Source: Acanthopleura granulata
Lineage: Eukaryota; Mollusca; Polyplacophora; Chitonida; Chitonidae
Assembly: GCA_016165875.1 (NCBI GenBank)
Contig: JABBOT010000014.1
Coordinates: 3,367,726-3,431,725, forward strand
Length of the DNA stretch: 64,000 bases
Direction: 5' to 3'
In this document: positions 12,799-24,500 of the stretch, piece by piece
Numbering within the stretch: the first letter of the stretch is position 1
Layout of the letters: each line of letters opens with the position of its first letter
Position numbers and translations under genes: made by a program
The notes under the pieces: model-generated
The model's input: the letters and a program-made list of their open reading frames with translations, nothing else
What the model was told of the DNA's origin: nothing
Databases searched by the model: none

Positions 12799-13331
12799 TA
12801 AAGTTACTTCTGTGGTCGGGAGATGTTTTTTGAGCAGATAAAGTTTTCTTTGTGGTCGAAATACTTTTTTTGAGCTGACTTTCGTTGTCTGTACATGATA
12901 ATAAAGGTAATACCTCAGTTTTTAATGGTGCAAAGGTCTCTCATGCACGGATAAAGTTTCCTCCGCTGAGGAAAGGCTTGATTATTACCGATAAATATTT
13001 CCCGCTTCTTCAGTGAAAAACGTTTCCTCAAAATCAAATGAATATTTATGGTGAATGTTTAACAAATCTTCGGTACAGATGAAAAAATAACAAAGATAAG
13101 TAGCATAAGTTAATAGAAACCGTGGTTATAATATATAGTATATTTCCTCGTTGTTACTAATGAGACCGCGAAGTTATTTCTGCTAAATGCCTCGTCAGAT
13201 ATGGAACCTTACATGTAACTGGTACCTGACCTGGTACTCATCATTAGCGGAAGTGTGACACTGCATATGTATGGAAGGCGGTCAACGGGGATATAGCATG
13301 TCAGCCAACCATGACGGTCTAAATTGAGACT

Positions 13332-13365
13332 AAGTTTTGATATTCCCGGGACAGTATCAAAACTT
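13332..13365. repeat. Perfect 11-bp inverted repeat (hairpin)
   Basis: AAGTTTTGATA and its exact complement flank a 12-base loop containing CCCGGG. It lies just outside the 3' end of the LINE relic at 13538-16310. No function is implied. Confidence 0.7.
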
Positions 13366-13537
13366 TTGTTTAACCCCAAGCAAAAGTAGAAGTTGTAGAC
13401 ACATTAGCCTCACAGCCTTGAGGTCGTGGGTTTAAGTCTGGTTCTGGTACAACTTGTTTTCGGAGGTATACCGGGTTCAGTAGCCGTAAGTCTATTTAGC
13501 GAGACGCGTTGTTCGAATTTTTCGCTAACGCGTGTAT

Positions 13538-16310
13538 CAGTTATGTTTATGTTTATTTCCAGGAGGACGATAGAACACTCGGCCCATTTACCGGCTGCGT
13601 AACATACAACCGATCATACATGCTTTCATACAGGCAATACTAATAACAAATAAATTTTAACCCCTTTACAAAATTATCAAATTAAATAGGATTTGGATAT
13701 AACATATCTGGACGTAAACATTTTATGAACGTATATATCGTTAGGTTAATACGAATACACAGTAAGTTATCACAGATATCCCTTAAAAATCGTATAATCA
13801 TATGAATTATCTGAACAGCCCTTTACGAAGCAAAGTTTGAAATGATAGTGACAGTGGCAAATCAAGTGTAAGGCCCTGTTGTGAAACAATATTACAAACA
13901 CCTGTGTTCCTGTTTAGAGCAGAATACATGTAAGCATTGATTTGACAACTGGTGTGTTCCAGAGTCACCCGTTGTGGTAATATAAACATGATCTTACACA
14001 GAAGATATGGACAATCATATCTTTCGCTTAGACAATTATGTAGAAATATGATGTATGAAACTTATCGCATTTGATGAAGCGGTAGGAGGTTAAAACATTT
14101 ACAAAGGTATAATTTCCTTGGTTGTATGAAATATCATTTTTGAAGCATAAAAATTTTCTAAATTTGGGCTGAACTCTTTCGATTAAACTGAAGTATTGTT
14201 TCTGCCATGAAGTCCCTACAACACAACAGAATACTTCTCACATTAGTAGTATTTAAAATAGAGTATGAATGTTGGAGAAGCCATCTCATGAGGGCTTCCT
14301 CAATCCCATTTGTGTAAATTTCCTGGCAAGAAATGGCCGATGTATGTTCATTGTCAGTGATCTCAATATCTAAATACCTAAATCTTTAATCTTAGTAACA
14401 CGCTTAACGTTTAGGTCAGCAAAATTATAACGAAAATGTACAGACGATTTCTTGCTGGTAAACGAAATAATGAAACATTGATCAGCATTTAATGTAAGCC
14501 GCAATGTAGCACATCTTTAGAGCAGGCGTTTGAAATCACTTTGTAATGATACGCAGTCCACTATGGAATGCATTTCCTTATATCTTTTAACATTATTGTC
14601 GTAGAGGTGGCCCACAGAATTATGACAAACATTTGGTCTATGATTGACATAAATCACAAATAGAAAAGAGTCGAATATAGATCCCAGCTGAACACCAGAT
14701 GCTACATCTGTCCAGTTGGAGGAAACACCCTCTATGACCACACTCCGTGTTCTACGCTTTAAGTACGTGTTAAACCGTTGAAACAGCCCCCACGGATACG
14801 GTATGGTACCAGTTATTAAAAAGTAACTTATGGGATGGTGTCAACGGCCTTACTGAAATCAGTGTAGACTTAATCGACGTGACTTTTTTGTTTATACTAC
14901 TTGCTAAAAAATATGTGTACTCAGCCAAATTCGTGAGAGTCGAACGGCCTTTTACAAATCCGTGTTGCCTATCTGAAATAATGTGTTTGACATGCGAAAA
15001 ACAACATTAATGAACAAGTCGTTCAAACATTTTACTGACATGTGGCAGAGGCCAAACAGGTCAGTAGTTTATAGCATTAGGCTTACCACCACATTTACAT
15101 ATTAGTACGATATTATCCTGTTTAAAAATTTCTGGGTAAACACCGTCTACAAGAGAACAATTGCAAATTAACGTCAACGGAACACAAAGTTCCTCAGAGT
15201 TATTCTTTTAAAACTATGGCAAACAGGTTGTCTGGCAGATAATCTTATAGCTATTAGTCGTTTTTAAATTATATACCCCACTGCGATACACAGTCATGTC
15301 ATGCAAAAAAGAAGAATTTATGTCATTGAAAGTAGGATAAAGTCTATCGAGACCATGTACGGTGAACACTGACTTAAAATAATCTACAAAACAGATCAGC
15401 GACATCTTTCGGTCTTTCAATATATTAAAGCAGCAGATATCTGTAGACGAATAAGTTTTGATTTTCTGCTCTTTCTGCTCTTGGAGAAGGACCAAAAACA
15501 CGTTGGGTTTTTCCATTCAACGCCTCTAAGTTTTCTGCATATTCTCAGTTTATTTCACTGGCACGGTGGGAATTATCTCGTGATATGGAAAATTCTTTAC
15601 GGCTTATGAGACCATTTATAAATTTCCTATAACAAGATTCGTTTTCTTTTAAGAGATTATATCTATGTCAAACCAGAACGGAAATTCTTTGGGATACATT
15701 TACTTTCGGGACACATTCGTCGATAATTGTAAACAAATGATAGTTAAAATCATCAACGGCCGCATCCTAGGTTTCCGTGTCGTTTAACATTGAGGACCAA
15801 TGTAAAGTTGTGATGATGCTTTTCATAGTCTGCAAGCCAGCTTTACGAAAGCGTTATATACACGTTTCCGAGGAACATAAGACCTGGGTACAAGTCTCAA
15901 CCGCAATATCATTAAATTAGGAAGAATGATTATAACTCCTACTCAGTACTTTTCGTTTCTTCGTCAGTTACATTCCAGAAAACAAGATCGAGGACTCCAT
16001 TGTTTTATGTCTGGTCGGCAATAGCTTGGAAAAGCCCGTCTAGATCGAGAAACGAGTTTATGAATCTTTCAGATTCGGCATTACGCCAGGAAACTGGTTT
16101 ACCCAGGTCGTTCACAGTATAAGATCATTCTATGTCACCATGATTTGTCAGAAGTCATGCACGGGATGTACTAGGTCAAGAGATTTGTTCATTTTCACGA
16201 AAATATCGTGCATAGTGTTATGTGGATCGTGTATACAGCCAATGAACACTTTGACATAGCCAGAAATTAGCTTCAACTCACAAGTCTCTCACCTTCAGTT
16301 TCCAAATTAC
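13538..16310 (-). pseudogene. Dead non-LTR (LINE) retrotransposon: endonuclease tail, reverse transcriptase, 3' end
   Basis: Read on the minus strand from 16310. A 'YVKVFIGCIHDP' stretch resembles an AP-endonuclease strand. 'NGVLDLVFWN' at about 16000 resembles the endonuclease end motif. A linker with 'DYFKSVFT' (15214-15516) follows, and then a reverse-transcriptase core at 14517-14741 in which 'SGVQLGSIFDSFLFVIYVN' stands for the usual GVPQGS...LLF...YIND block. The catalytic YxDD turn reads 'LYDNN', so the two aspartates are lost. Stops and frame changes are spread throughout. The element ends in a short ATAAAC-type tail near 13540, typical of target-primed insertion. Jockey/CR1-like affinity is a guess. 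Confidence 0.75.
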
Positions 16311-16534
16311 ACTATCGCTGGCAGGGGCTCCCCTTCCCTTCACCATATCAGGTATCAGGCACGGGCCCTTAGGTCCTGAGTTGGGGTTGATATCGCTATC
16401 TTATAAAAAAAACTTCCTTACACGGAAGGTTGCACGGCAATTCATGTAGTAAGCTACTGCTATGCCAAGTAGACACAGTTAGGCCGGGCAGCGACTCATG
16501 TGTTTAGTGTGAACTTCAATACAATTGCTCTGTT

Positions 16535-16770
16535 CTATTTATTTATTTATTTGATTGGTGTTTTAACGTATTAAATAATATTTCACTTATACGACGGCGG
16601 CCAGTATTATGATGGGAGGAAACCTGGCAGAGCCCCGGGAAAACCCATGACCATCCGCAGGTTGCTGGCAGACATTCCCACGTATGGCCGGAGAGGATGC
16701 ATGAGCTGAACTTGAACTCAAAGCAACGGCATTGGTGTAGTCCGTTCTAAGCGAGAGGGAGAGCAACATA
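16535..16770 (-). mobile_element. SINE family A
   Basis: A reverse-strand copy with (ATTT)n tail, body and part of the tRNA-like head ('TTGAACTCAAAGCAACGGC'). Confidence 0.8.
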
Positions 16771-16779
16771 ACCACCATA

Positions 16780-18020
16780 CGATCACTGCGATCAGTAAGA
16801 GGCGGTACACGCCGGCTGCCATCTTGAGATCATTTAGCTTTAAAAAAAATATGACTGCCTTAAGACATGAACTCAACAATGCCCGTGAAAAATTCCAAAT
16901 GAGATTCTCTATGTATGTGCAACGGACAATGCACATTCAAAATACTACAAAATATGTTTCTTGATTCGCTTGTATCAAGTTTTGCTGAAACTGAACAAAA
17001 ACTGTAACAGTAACTTGTAGCATTTGGAAAGAAATGTTAACATTTGCTGGTTGAACAGACCAACAGAAAATAGAAAATCAATACTGCGATTTCTATGTCT
17101 TGATGTAGTGTATACTTAAAGCACTTTTCATTGAAATCATTGTTTCATTGACAAAAAATGTATGAGAAGCAGTGTGTTAAAGATATGTTAACTGGATGAA
17201 CAGACATACTGACAGACAACCAATCATCGAAATGAAAATAGATACAACTAATTATGTATCTTTACGTAGTCTTCACTTCAACAAAATTACGTTTAAATCG
17301 GACAAAACCGGAGGAGGAGTATCGTTTTGAAGGAAAAGTTAACAGACGCCGGACAGAAAGACGCACAGACGGACATCTGGCAACTTGCTAATGCATAACC
17401 TCTTATGGTTTTCGATCGGTATAGCTAAAAACTAGCTACGAGCAAAATTATTCAATTAACAACTGAAGATCTTTTCCCCACCAAGGAGCACCTTGACGAA
17501 GGTTGAACAAGGTTGTTGCAACGTCAGGCCCCCCGGCTGTGCACTGCGGTTTTATTGTTCGTAACACCGTGGTGACAGTAAGCTGTTCACAAATCTCCTG
17601 GGGCAGTTAACGTAGGCGAACGTTCCCTTACACAATATAGAGTGTGCATATATCTACGACGCACGTAGGGATGTTTGTCGGTATCTTACCAAAGGTCGGT
17701 GGTTAACTTTAGTCTTCTCCATTAGTAAAGCTGACCGAAAAAAACTTATACGGAGTCATGTATATGACCTGTATAGCTCTTGACTGTAAATTCTTATTGC
17801 GAATATTTCAATGTCTATTGTTTTAAATTTCCTGCAGCCTTAAAGCGTGTGATTCAGGTATAGCTAAATCTAAACACAGTAATTTCGGTTGCGATCTGGT
17901 AGATTTTTTTCCACGAATAAATTTGGCCATCGTCATCGCAGACATTACTATGGTATAACATGAAGTAATCGTAAACTAAAACTTGCAAAAGGGATGTTTG
18001 AAAAAGGTGATTCAATTAAA
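16780..18020. other. Spacer upstream of gene A, no gene seen
   Basis: No splice-linked exons, tRNA or strong repeat were seen. The sequence here is not alignable with the upstream regions of genes B and C. Confidence 0.4.
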
Positions 18021-18023
18021 CTT

Positions 18024-18175
18024 AAAGACCTCGTAAAAATGAACGTACGGTGAGTAAAATTCATTTTCATTGTATGGTGAGTTTATTCACACAACTTTTT
18101 GCACACCTTTATGTTCAGGCCTGAGTAAAATTCACTAAAGTTCACTCACCATAAGTTCAATTTTACAAGGTCTTT
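18024..18175. mobile_element. MITE with terminal inverted repeats of about 32 bp
   Basis: The left end 'AAAGACCTCGTAAAAATGAA' continues to 'CGGTGAGT'. The reverse complement of the right end reads 'AAAGACCTTGTAAAATTGAA', continuing to 'TGGTGAGT'. Only a few mismatches occur over about 32 positions. The roughly 90-base interior has no open frame. It lies about 250 bases upstream of gene A's ATG. Confidence 0.7.
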
Positions 18176-18365
18176 CTCTATAAACAAAAACAAGGAAATA
18201 ACGGCAAGGGCCAATAAAGCTGTAGGATTATTCCCAGCCAATAAAATACCAAGGCTAGCGAACCGTGAAACATACGTGGATAGGCTTTTGTCAGGTCAAC
18301 CATTGAGAATTTTTTAAAAGTTACTTCTGATAAATGAAAAATCGCTGAACTTTTGATGTGGCGCC

Positions 18366-18371
18366 TATAAA
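18366..18371 (+). promoter_or_regulatory. Possible TATA box of gene A
   Basis: TATAAA lies 50 bases upstream of the ATG. If used, the 5' untranslated region would be only about 20-25 bases. Unlike genes B and C, there is no CCAAT/HSE-like block at a matching distance, so this is weak. Confidence 0.3.
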
Positions 18372-18420
18372 CAAAGGGTCTGCCCAGAGAAGACAGCAGT
18401 TGACGTCGAGATCAGCCAGT

Positions 18421-18505
18421 ATGGGCGTCTGGGCTGTCTTGCTCAGCGCTCTCCTGTCAACGGCCTGTGCCCAGTACATTGATTTAAACGAGATTTCATT
18501 CAGCG
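18421..18505 (+). CDS. Gene A exon 1 (signal peptide)
   Basis: 85 nt, ends in phase 1 at donor GTATGT. Encodes a hydrophobic leader and a mature N-terminus 'QYIDLNEISFS'. The 'DLNEISF' block is conserved in gene B and, with changes, in gene C. Confidence 0.85.
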
Positions 18506-21500
18506 GTATGTACAGGCTCTTACGAGAATTATTTTGTGCTCTACATTAATTCACTTCTGCCTCGGTGTTTATGTTTCAAAAAGTGTTTTCATTCATAACT
18601 TGAGAGATCATTGTAACTGATCTCGAACCAGTTAAGATGCTCAATTCGAAACACCGATTTCATAGTAAATGCTCTCAATCTAGCCTTTTTCTATATTTTA
18701 AATTTCTTTTTCTTATTATAATTTTCACTTGCGCTCATAAGTTTTTCTGGGATTCATTTTGCCAAAGACACCACGGCACTGCCTTACTCTATATGTACAT
18801 GTATAATGCTTAACTGTAAAATATTTATTTTGCAATGTTTTTGGTCACTTTTATACTGTAGTGGAAAGCGTAGTAGGCGAAGTAAACCACAGTCCTTTGA
18901 TAAATAACGGACCAACATTGCCTCTTGTGATGCACAGATTTCAGATCCCCGATATCTCCCATTTGATTTTTGTCGCTAACGCATGTTCTCGGACTGTGCA
19001 TGTTAAGTGTTTTTGATTCTTGGTTTCTGTTTTGATTTATTTTTGATTTATGCGTTTAGTTACTTATTTTATTCATTAATTAAGTTTTGTTTTCTTTTTT
19101 TTTCCTGACTCGAGGTGAGGAGATCTTCGATCAAATCCGGGTTGTGTCCTTGTTGCTGTCTCCTTTTAGGCTTTCCACTGAAAGATTAGAGCAAGGAAAG
19201 ACGACTCGTCGGCCCGGTGTCGGTATAATGCGATATGTCTGGTGTCTTCCGTATGTTCCAGTGGCCGCAGCACTTTGGCGACCTCGCAGAATATATATGT
19301 TTTAAGACCTCCTCGTCGTCATTGGACGCAAAAAATTGTTGACTACGATGTTTAACGCATGCATGTGCCTTTGATTATTTCTTTACTTTTTCTCATTTAT
19401 GATGTATTTGTGTGATTTATTCAGTAATAACTCAAAATATCCATCGATTCTGCACGATTTGCAGTTCTGGCACCGGAAGTGAAGAACCATCTAGCGCATT
19501 TTCTGTCTTTTGTTATCTACCATTACCAATTGAATTTTTGCCGAGGGCCCAGAGCCGATCCTCGGAATTGCTGCTCTCGACAGCCATATGCATTTTATTT
19601 CCTTTTCTTTGTCTTTGCTTGTTTGTTTCTGGTTTCTTCTCCTTATGCTTCGACCGTAAAACTATACTCATAGGAGGAAACCGATCGATTGTTATTTTGA
19701 TGTATTCATAATTTATTCAGTAAAAAAATCAAAATATCATTTTTTGTTTCTGACGTCATGGATTCTTGATGATTTACAGTTCTGGCACCGGAAGTGAAGA
19801 ACCAGCTAGTGCTGTATGTTCGGGAGGATTTTGCAAATACGAATGCCACAGTGTCGGCACTGGAGGACATTTACAAACCGTGTACAGATTTGATCACCGA
19901 CCAGCTCTACGAGCAGTGTGTCAAATGCATCTCTGACAAATGCCAGAACAAGTAAGCTGAGCAACATTTATTTATTTATTGATTTTCTTTTTTCACTAAT
20001 TTATTTCTTTACTTATTTATTTAGTTATTTTTTTTATTTATATTTGTTTTACTTATTCAGTCATTTATTTATTTCATCGGTGTATACCTAAGTACATAAC
20101 TAGGCGACTGTGCATGGAAGACAGATGGAGACCGGTTCAGCCGGTATTCCTCAATTGTGTATAGTCTGCTTCGATTTCCACTGCCTGTATTCCTCAGTTG
20201 TGTCCAGTCTGGTTCGATCTCCACAGCCTGTATTCCTCAACTGTGTACAGTATGGTTTGATATCCACAGTCTGTATTCCTCAATTGTGTCCAGTATGGTT
20301 CGATCTCCCCAGCCTGTATTCCTCAATTGTGTCCAATATGGTTCGATCTCCACAGTCTGTATTCCTCAACTGTGTACTATTTGGTTCGATCTCCATAGCC
20401 TGTATTCCAAAATTGTGTACTATTTGGTTCGATCTCCACAACCTGTATTCCTCAACTGTGTACAGTATGGTTCGATCTCCACAGCCTGTATTCCAAAATT
20501 GTGTACTATTTGGTTCGATCTCCACAACCTGTATTCCTCATTTGTGTGCAGTCTGGTTCGATATCAACAGCCTGTATTCCTCAACTGTGTCCAGTATGGT
20601 TCGATCTCCAAAGCATGTATTCCTCAATTGCGTACAGTCCGGTTCGATCTCCACAGCCGGTATTCCTCCGTTGTGTAGTCTGGTTCGATCTCCACATCCT
20701 TCATTCCTCAATGATGTAGACTCTGGTTCGATCTCCACATCCTTCATTCCTCAATTATGTACAGTATGATTCGATTTCCACAGCTCGTATTCTTAAATTG
20801 TGTACAGTCCGGTTCGATCTCTACGGCCTGTATTCCTCAATTGTGTACAGTCGGGTTAGATCTCACACAGCCTGTATTCCTCAATTGCCTACAGTCCGGT
20901 TCGTTCTCCACCATCTGTCTTCACCAGTCCAGTACATACCGGTGTAATCGCTACAGTCAGTATAAATCCTGTATACCTGTATATGTTTGTCCACTGAAGA
21001 GCAAACGTAGACTGCACGGAAGATCAAAAGGCCGTCCCCGTATCCATCGACAAAGAAACGGTTGCCTGTGACATCTCACCGGGCGGATGTGCCATATTGG
21101 AAGTCGGCAAGAAAGCCGTTCAGGTCCTTGGCAAAGTTGGGAAGACCGTAAAAAATGTGGTGAAAAAGGTCACTAATGGCATAAAAAAGTTCGTAGGTAA
21201 GTGTTTTCATCGTTATTCCTCTACTGTTGTCGACCGCCTCTGTGGCCTACTGATTAGAGCGTCCACCTCTAGGTCGAGAAATGCAGGTTCAAGCCCCCGT
21301 CGCGTCATACCAAAGATTTTTAAAATGATACTTGTCGTTGCCCAGTTTGACCCTCAGCATTGAGAGGTTAGAGAAAAGAATCAGGACTGGTCGGCCAGGT
21401 GTCAGTATAATGTGTCTGGGTGGCGTGTTATATCTGGTGTCTTTGGCATGATGTTCCAGTGGCGGCGGCACTTTGGCGGCATGGACACGCCCTGCCACAA

Positions 21501-24500
21501 GAAGACACACTACATGCACCCAACAGAAGGAACCGTCGTCGTTATATGACAGAAACATTGTTAAGTGCGACAGTAAGCCCCAAGCAGTCAATCAATCACT
21601 CCACTGCTTTCTTCAGATGTTTATTGCAAATCTCGCTGGCACAGGCTGTTAAGCCTCGGACTAATGAGATCACGTGCTGGAACCCCAGTTTTCGCCATTT
21701 TGACTGCTTCTTTTTGTTTGTCAGATACTTGGCGCCCCTCCATCCGTAAACCTCACCGTCGTCGCATATAAGCGAAGAAAATTCAGCACGATTTTAAACA
21801 CCAATCAAAAAAATAGATAAATAAATATAATAGAATATCTTGTATTTCAAATTGCTCAAGTGACCACTATGCAGGTGCCAAATTTTGTTGTCAGTGGTGT
21901 GTAAGTTGCATGCTCTGTCCGTACAGAATGAATGAATGATTATGGCTGAACTCCTGACCAACTGTATGTCAGTCATAGTGGCGAGAACATGTGTAAACCA
22001 TGAAACATTCAAGGGGTTTCTACAACACAATGAAAACATGCCAACCAATATAAAACAGACACATATGTTTGAAACAAGATAAAGAAAATAAACCGGAGTT
22101 AAAATTCGAAAACCACTTTTATTTTATTTCAAGATATATATTTAATATATATATATAGAATATTGTATAATAAATCGAAGTTATATTTTGGAATTTTAAA
22201 TACGCAATGACAGCATCGCCAGCGACGGTATCAAATAATTCAAATATAAAGTCCACCGTGTAGAATCTTTGCAGAATGTGAGCAAAGTCTACACAGTCGA
22301 TCAGGATATTTATCTATTTGATTGGTGTTTTATGTCGTTCTCAAGAATATTTCACTAATGCGAGGGCGGCCAGCATTATGGTGAAAGGAAACCCGGCAAA
22401 GCCAGGAGAAACCCACTACCATTCGCAAGTTGCTGTCGGACCTTCCCGAGTACTGCCGTAGAGGAAGCCAGCATTGGATAGACTTGAATTCACAGCGACC
22501 GCATTAGTTATTGGCACCTGAGTCATTATGCCGCGCAGGCGTGCTAACCCCGTCGGCCACAGATCAGGATATATTTGATGCCGTATTAGGCATCACATCC
22601 AACACACTCGAGAGCGCTGCTCCCATTCAAGATAAAACTGTGTGTTTAAAAGAAAATGTCCAACACTGCACCTCGTTAAATCTACTTGGTCTCTACGAAA
22701 CATTACATGAGTATAACAATGGAAGCCAGGTACAGGGTGAATGACATGCAGTCTGCCCGTAAAAGATCTTCTACCACACAAAATAGGTTTGTCCAATGAA
22801 AGTTAATATATTCACTTGAGTATAAAACTTTACACTTTTTCATACCCGAAGGTGGGATTCGTTTGCCAAGAATTCGATTACCCAGAATCCGATTGCCGAG
22901 AATCCGATTGCCAAGAATCCGATTGCCAAGAATTAGATTGTCCAGAATCAGGTTACCAAGAATACGTTTGCCACGGATAAGGTTACCCCGGATTAGACTG
23001 CCACGGATCAGGTTACCCCGGATTAGACTGCCACGCATCAGGTTACCCCGGATTAGACTGCCACGCATCAGGTTACCCCGGATTAGACTGCCACGCATCA
23101 GGTTACCCCGGATTAGGCTGCCACGGATTAGGTTCAGAATCTTTAAACGCAAGAGACGTCAGACGAGAGAACCGACGTGTGAGGAGCTAGCCACCAATCC
23201 GGACGAAGCTTGCCAGTTCTTTTCAACACAGTGCGAGGCTTGTGCTGGGTTGCGTGATGCGGACGAACTGCAGCTGGTAGAGAGATGTAAGTGATTTATT
23301 TAATCTTCCAGCCTAATAGAAATGTATTCAGCTTTTTCATTGGTGCTTTACCCTGATCTCGTGCCATTGTGAAAGAAATATATAATGAAGTAGGTAAGCC
23401 TGAAGGGAGAAACCACAAAAATGTGTCTGAAACTATGTTAAAATTTTGCTATAGTTTTTTTTTCCGTATTGATGTTAAACATTTGAATGTTGTGCTTTGT
23501 GAGAATACTACATGGAGCGTGGAGGGGGGGGGGGGGTTGGTGGATAAGGGAAGATTTATAGGATGTTTACGTGCGCAGGTTGACTAGTACATTTTACACG
23601 AATGTGTTTCAATGTGGTAAAAGACGGTTTCATATGACTGATATTCAACATTATAGGTTTGGAGCATAAAACCCTGCATACAATTCAAACGCTTTAACTG
23701 CATTTTATTCAGTAAAATGATATAAAAAAGATAGTTGAAGTTAACTTTAGTCGGTTTTTGGTTTGACTCACTTCTTTTTTCCACATTGCATGGTTTAGAA
23801 TTTAATATGCATTTTGATGGCCACGAGGAAAACGGATTCTGATGTTTTCGGTCACTCCGTTCTAATCTCTCGGACAGATTTGTTTACATCTCTGAACTTT
23901 ACTAGTGTTTCCATTTCACAGTCGGTACTTGTCCCTTTTCTCCATGAGGGTAACATTTCATACATGTGCCATTAATTAGTATGGGAAAAGTTAATTTACG
24001 TCCATCTTTCTCATTATGCAGACTTTTTTTCACTAATCATCCTAAATTTTCCACTAATTTTTCAGATTGCGGTGTCGAATTCAAAAAGGTTTATACCGAT
24101 CTCAAGTCGCAGGAGAACAGACTAGCTCGACTGGAAGACATTTACGATCTGTCAGATCCAAAAGTCTTTAATATCACCAGGGCAAGTACTTAATGTGGGC
24201 GCCACTTCACAAAACATCTTACATTTAGTAAATTGTTTAAACATATTTGCTTTTCAGAATAAAAATGAAACAGGCTCCAGATCCATGCGACGTAAGTCAA
24301 TAAAATTTTAAGTGGAACATAGAAAACATGATCGAAGCTGATAAATAGATTCAATGAAATGGTGAAAGTTTCTGTGCTTTTTGCACAACATAGACGTTTG
24401 ATTGTCTCCATCGATCTTTAAAAACCGGGGCAGGTTTTTATCTGCTCTCATGATACGTTTTTGTTCTCAAAGTTAAATCAGTTCATGCAGAGTTCAAATA

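Noticed and set aside
20110..20769. 219-codon open frame in gene A intron 2
   Set aside because: It is the 43-bp minisatellite read through successive frames; the three frames give the same kind of peptide in rotation.
22703..23152. Minus-strand 149-codon frame rich in Gly-Asn-Leu-Ile-Arg
   Set aside because: Antisense reading of the 15-bp RIRLP repeat of exon 4; the same occurs opposite the arrays of genes B and C.
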